Assembly (NCBI GenBank): GCA_003224995.1
Contig: QIAI01000066.1
Coordinates: 620-5,795, forward strand
DNA from: Acidobacteriota bacterium
GTDB lineage: Bacteria > Acidobacteriota > Terriglobia > Terriglobales > Acidobacteriaceae
DNA length: 5,176 nt
Reading direction: 5' to 3'
Shown here: positions 4,117 to 5,176 of the stretch, in pieces
How the letters are laid out: each line of letters opens with the position of its first letter
How positions within the stretch are numbered: the stretch's first letter is position 1
Made by a program: the position numbers and the translations under genes
The notes under the pieces: generated by a model
What the model was told of the DNA's origin: nothing
Databases searched by the model: none
The model's input: the letters and a program-made list of their open reading frames with translations, nothing else

Positions 4117-5176
4117 TCCCCTACCGACTTCCCCTGTGAGAAGAGATACAAGTAATCGGGTCCACCCGACTTCGAATCCGTTCCCGACATATTGAATCCC
4201 CCGAAAGGATGCGCCCCGGCAATCGCCCCAGTGCATTTGCGATTGATATAGAGATTACCGACATGAAATTCGCGAACCGCACGGTCAATCTTGTCGCGAG
4301 ACTTCGTGTAAACCGCCCCAGTCAACCCAAACTCGGTATCATTCGCAATTTCCAGCGCGTGATCAAAGTTTCGCGACTTGATCACCACCAGCACCGGCCC
4401 GAAGATTTCTTCCTGCTCCAGCTTCGACTTCGGCGGAATATCGGCAAACACCGTGGGCTGCAGAAAATATCCCTCGCCCACGTTGCTCGCGCGCTCACCG
4501 CCGGTCAACAACCGGCCATCGCGCTTTCCGGCCTCGATATATTCGAGGATCGTTTTCATCGACCCTTCGTTGATCACCGCGCCCAGGTTGAAGTTCTCCG
4601 CCGGATCGCCGATCGTGAACTTCTCCACCCGAGACTTCAGCATCTCCAGGAACTTGTCATAGACCCGCTCATCCACAATTGCCCGCGAGCATGCCGAGCA
4701 TTTCTGTCCCTGGAAGCCAAACGCGGATTGCGCGACGCCTTCCACCGCGACGTCGAGATCGGTATCCGCATCCACGATGATCGCGTCCTTGCCGCCCATT
4801 TCGAGGACCGTGCGCTTGATCCAGATCTGGCCCGGGCCCTGCGTGGCCGCGCTTCTATTGATGTGCAACCCCACTTCGCGCGAACCGGTAAATGCGATAT
4901 ATCTCGTCTTGGAATGCGTCACAATGGCATCACCGAAACTTCCGCCCGCACCCGGACAGAAGTTGACCACACCCTCCGGCATTCCCGCTTCTTCCAGCAA
5001 CTCGACGAACTTCGCCGCAATCGTCGGAGAATCACTGGAAGGCTTCAGAATCACGGTGTTTCCGCACACAATTGAGGCCAGTGTCATGCCAGCCATGATC
5101 GCGCAAGGAAAATTCCACGGTGGAATGACCGCACCCACGCCGAGCGGAATGTAGAAGAGCGAATCGCGCTCGCCGG
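4107..5176 (-). CDS. pruA: L-glutamate gamma-semialdehyde (1-pyrroline-5-carboxylate) dehydrogenase, C-terminal part
   Basis: The 355 visible residues belong to an aldehyde dehydrogenase that oxidises glutamate semialdehyde (P5C) to glutamate with NAD+, the second step of proline breakdown, in the cytosol. The frame is open through the right edge; about 150-170 N-terminal residues of a roughly 515-residue monofunctional enzyme lie outside. A GTG at 5138 is internal, because the preceding codons read FYIPLG, continuing into VGAVIPPWNFP as in the family. The catalytic Glu is in VLEMGGKD (codon 4802-4800) and the catalytic Cys in GQKCSAC (codon 4700-4698), 34 residues apart as expected. FTGSREVG and EEIFGPVL are general family motifs. 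The C-terminal INRKCTGA...PFGGFNMSG...GGPDYL segment is the mark of P5C dehydrogenases rather than other aldehyde dehydrogenases. No proline dehydrogenase is visible, so it is not a PutA fusion in the part seen; the equivalent name rocA is also used. The gene appears intact. Confidence 0.95.
   Translation of the reverse strand, partial: GERDSLFYIPLGVGAVIPPWNFPCAIMAGMTLASIVCGNTVILKPSSDSPTIAAKFVELLEEAGMPEGVVNFCPGAGGSFGDAIVTHSKTRYIAFTGSREVGLHINRSAATQGPGQIWIKRTVLEMGGKDAIIVDADTDLDVAVEGVAQSAFGFQGQKCSACSRAIVDERVYDKFLEMLKSRVEKFTIGDPAENFNLGAVINEGSMKTILEYIEAGKRDGRLLTGGERASNVGEGYFLQPTVFADIPPKSKLEQEEIFGPVLVVIKSRNFDHALEIANDTEFGLTGAVYTKSRDKIDRAVREFHVGNLYINRKCTGAIAGAHPFGGFNMSGTDSKSGGPDYLYLFSQGKSVGEKL

Noticed and set aside
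4018..4236. Minus-strand open frame of 72 codons across the end of the dehydrogenase gene and the repeat array
   Set aside because: It overlaps the conserved dehydrogenase C-terminus in another frame and runs into degenerate repeats; its Arg-rich product resembles nothing.
4209..5075. Plus-strand open frame of 288 codons opposite the P5C dehydrogenase gene
   Set aside because: The dehydrogenase reading has all family motifs; the opposite frame is Arg/His-rich nonsense, as usual for antisense of GC-rich genes.

Overview
The window looks like ordinary chromosomal sequence from a moderately GC-rich soil-type bacterium. The best guess is Acidobacteriota (class Terriglobia). That guess rests on the style of the secreted proteins (short signal peptide ending in an Ala-Gln or Ala-Arg-Ala motif, then Pro/Ala/Gln-rich linkers), on a VirB10/TrbI-like 'VPAGT' secreted domain, and on an intergenic array of GCG/AAG-type degenerate repeats. 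No marker gene proves the lineage. I see no mobile element, tRNA, rRNA or CRISPR.

Layout, left to right. (1) Minus strand, cut by the left edge: the first 65 codons of an exported protein of unknown function. (2) A roughly 300-base intergenic region with a good extended -10 promoter reading right. (3) A two-gene plus-strand operon: a single-domain PilZ protein (probable c-di-GMP receptor, probably starting at a TTG) and, 18 bases on, a NarL/FixJ-type regulator whose receiver domain has lost its phosphorylation residues. A strong, apparently bidirectional terminator closes it. (4) A minus-strand gene for an exported protein with its own weaker terminator. Its promoter sits so close to the ATG that the mRNA may be almost leaderless. 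(5) Divergent from it, a plus-strand gene for a second exported protein with a VirB10/TrbI-like N-terminal domain and a C-terminal module that may be frameshifted. (6) A repeat-rich stretch of about 310 bases. (7) The C-terminal two thirds of L-glutamate gamma-semialdehyde (P5C) dehydrogenase on the minus strand, running off the right edge. Its transcription terminator appears to lie inside the 3' end of the convergent exported-protein gene.

Functionally, the PilZ/regulator pair is the most interesting unit. It suggests c-di-GMP-linked or otherwise phosphorylation-independent transcription control, with a perfect 16-bp palindrome just before the regulator gene as a possible operator. The P5C dehydrogenase belongs to proline catabolism and has no visible link to its neighbours. 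I did not find a clearly new multi-gene system. The pseudo-receiver operon and the repeat/terminator arrangement near 3700-4110 most deserve a second look.
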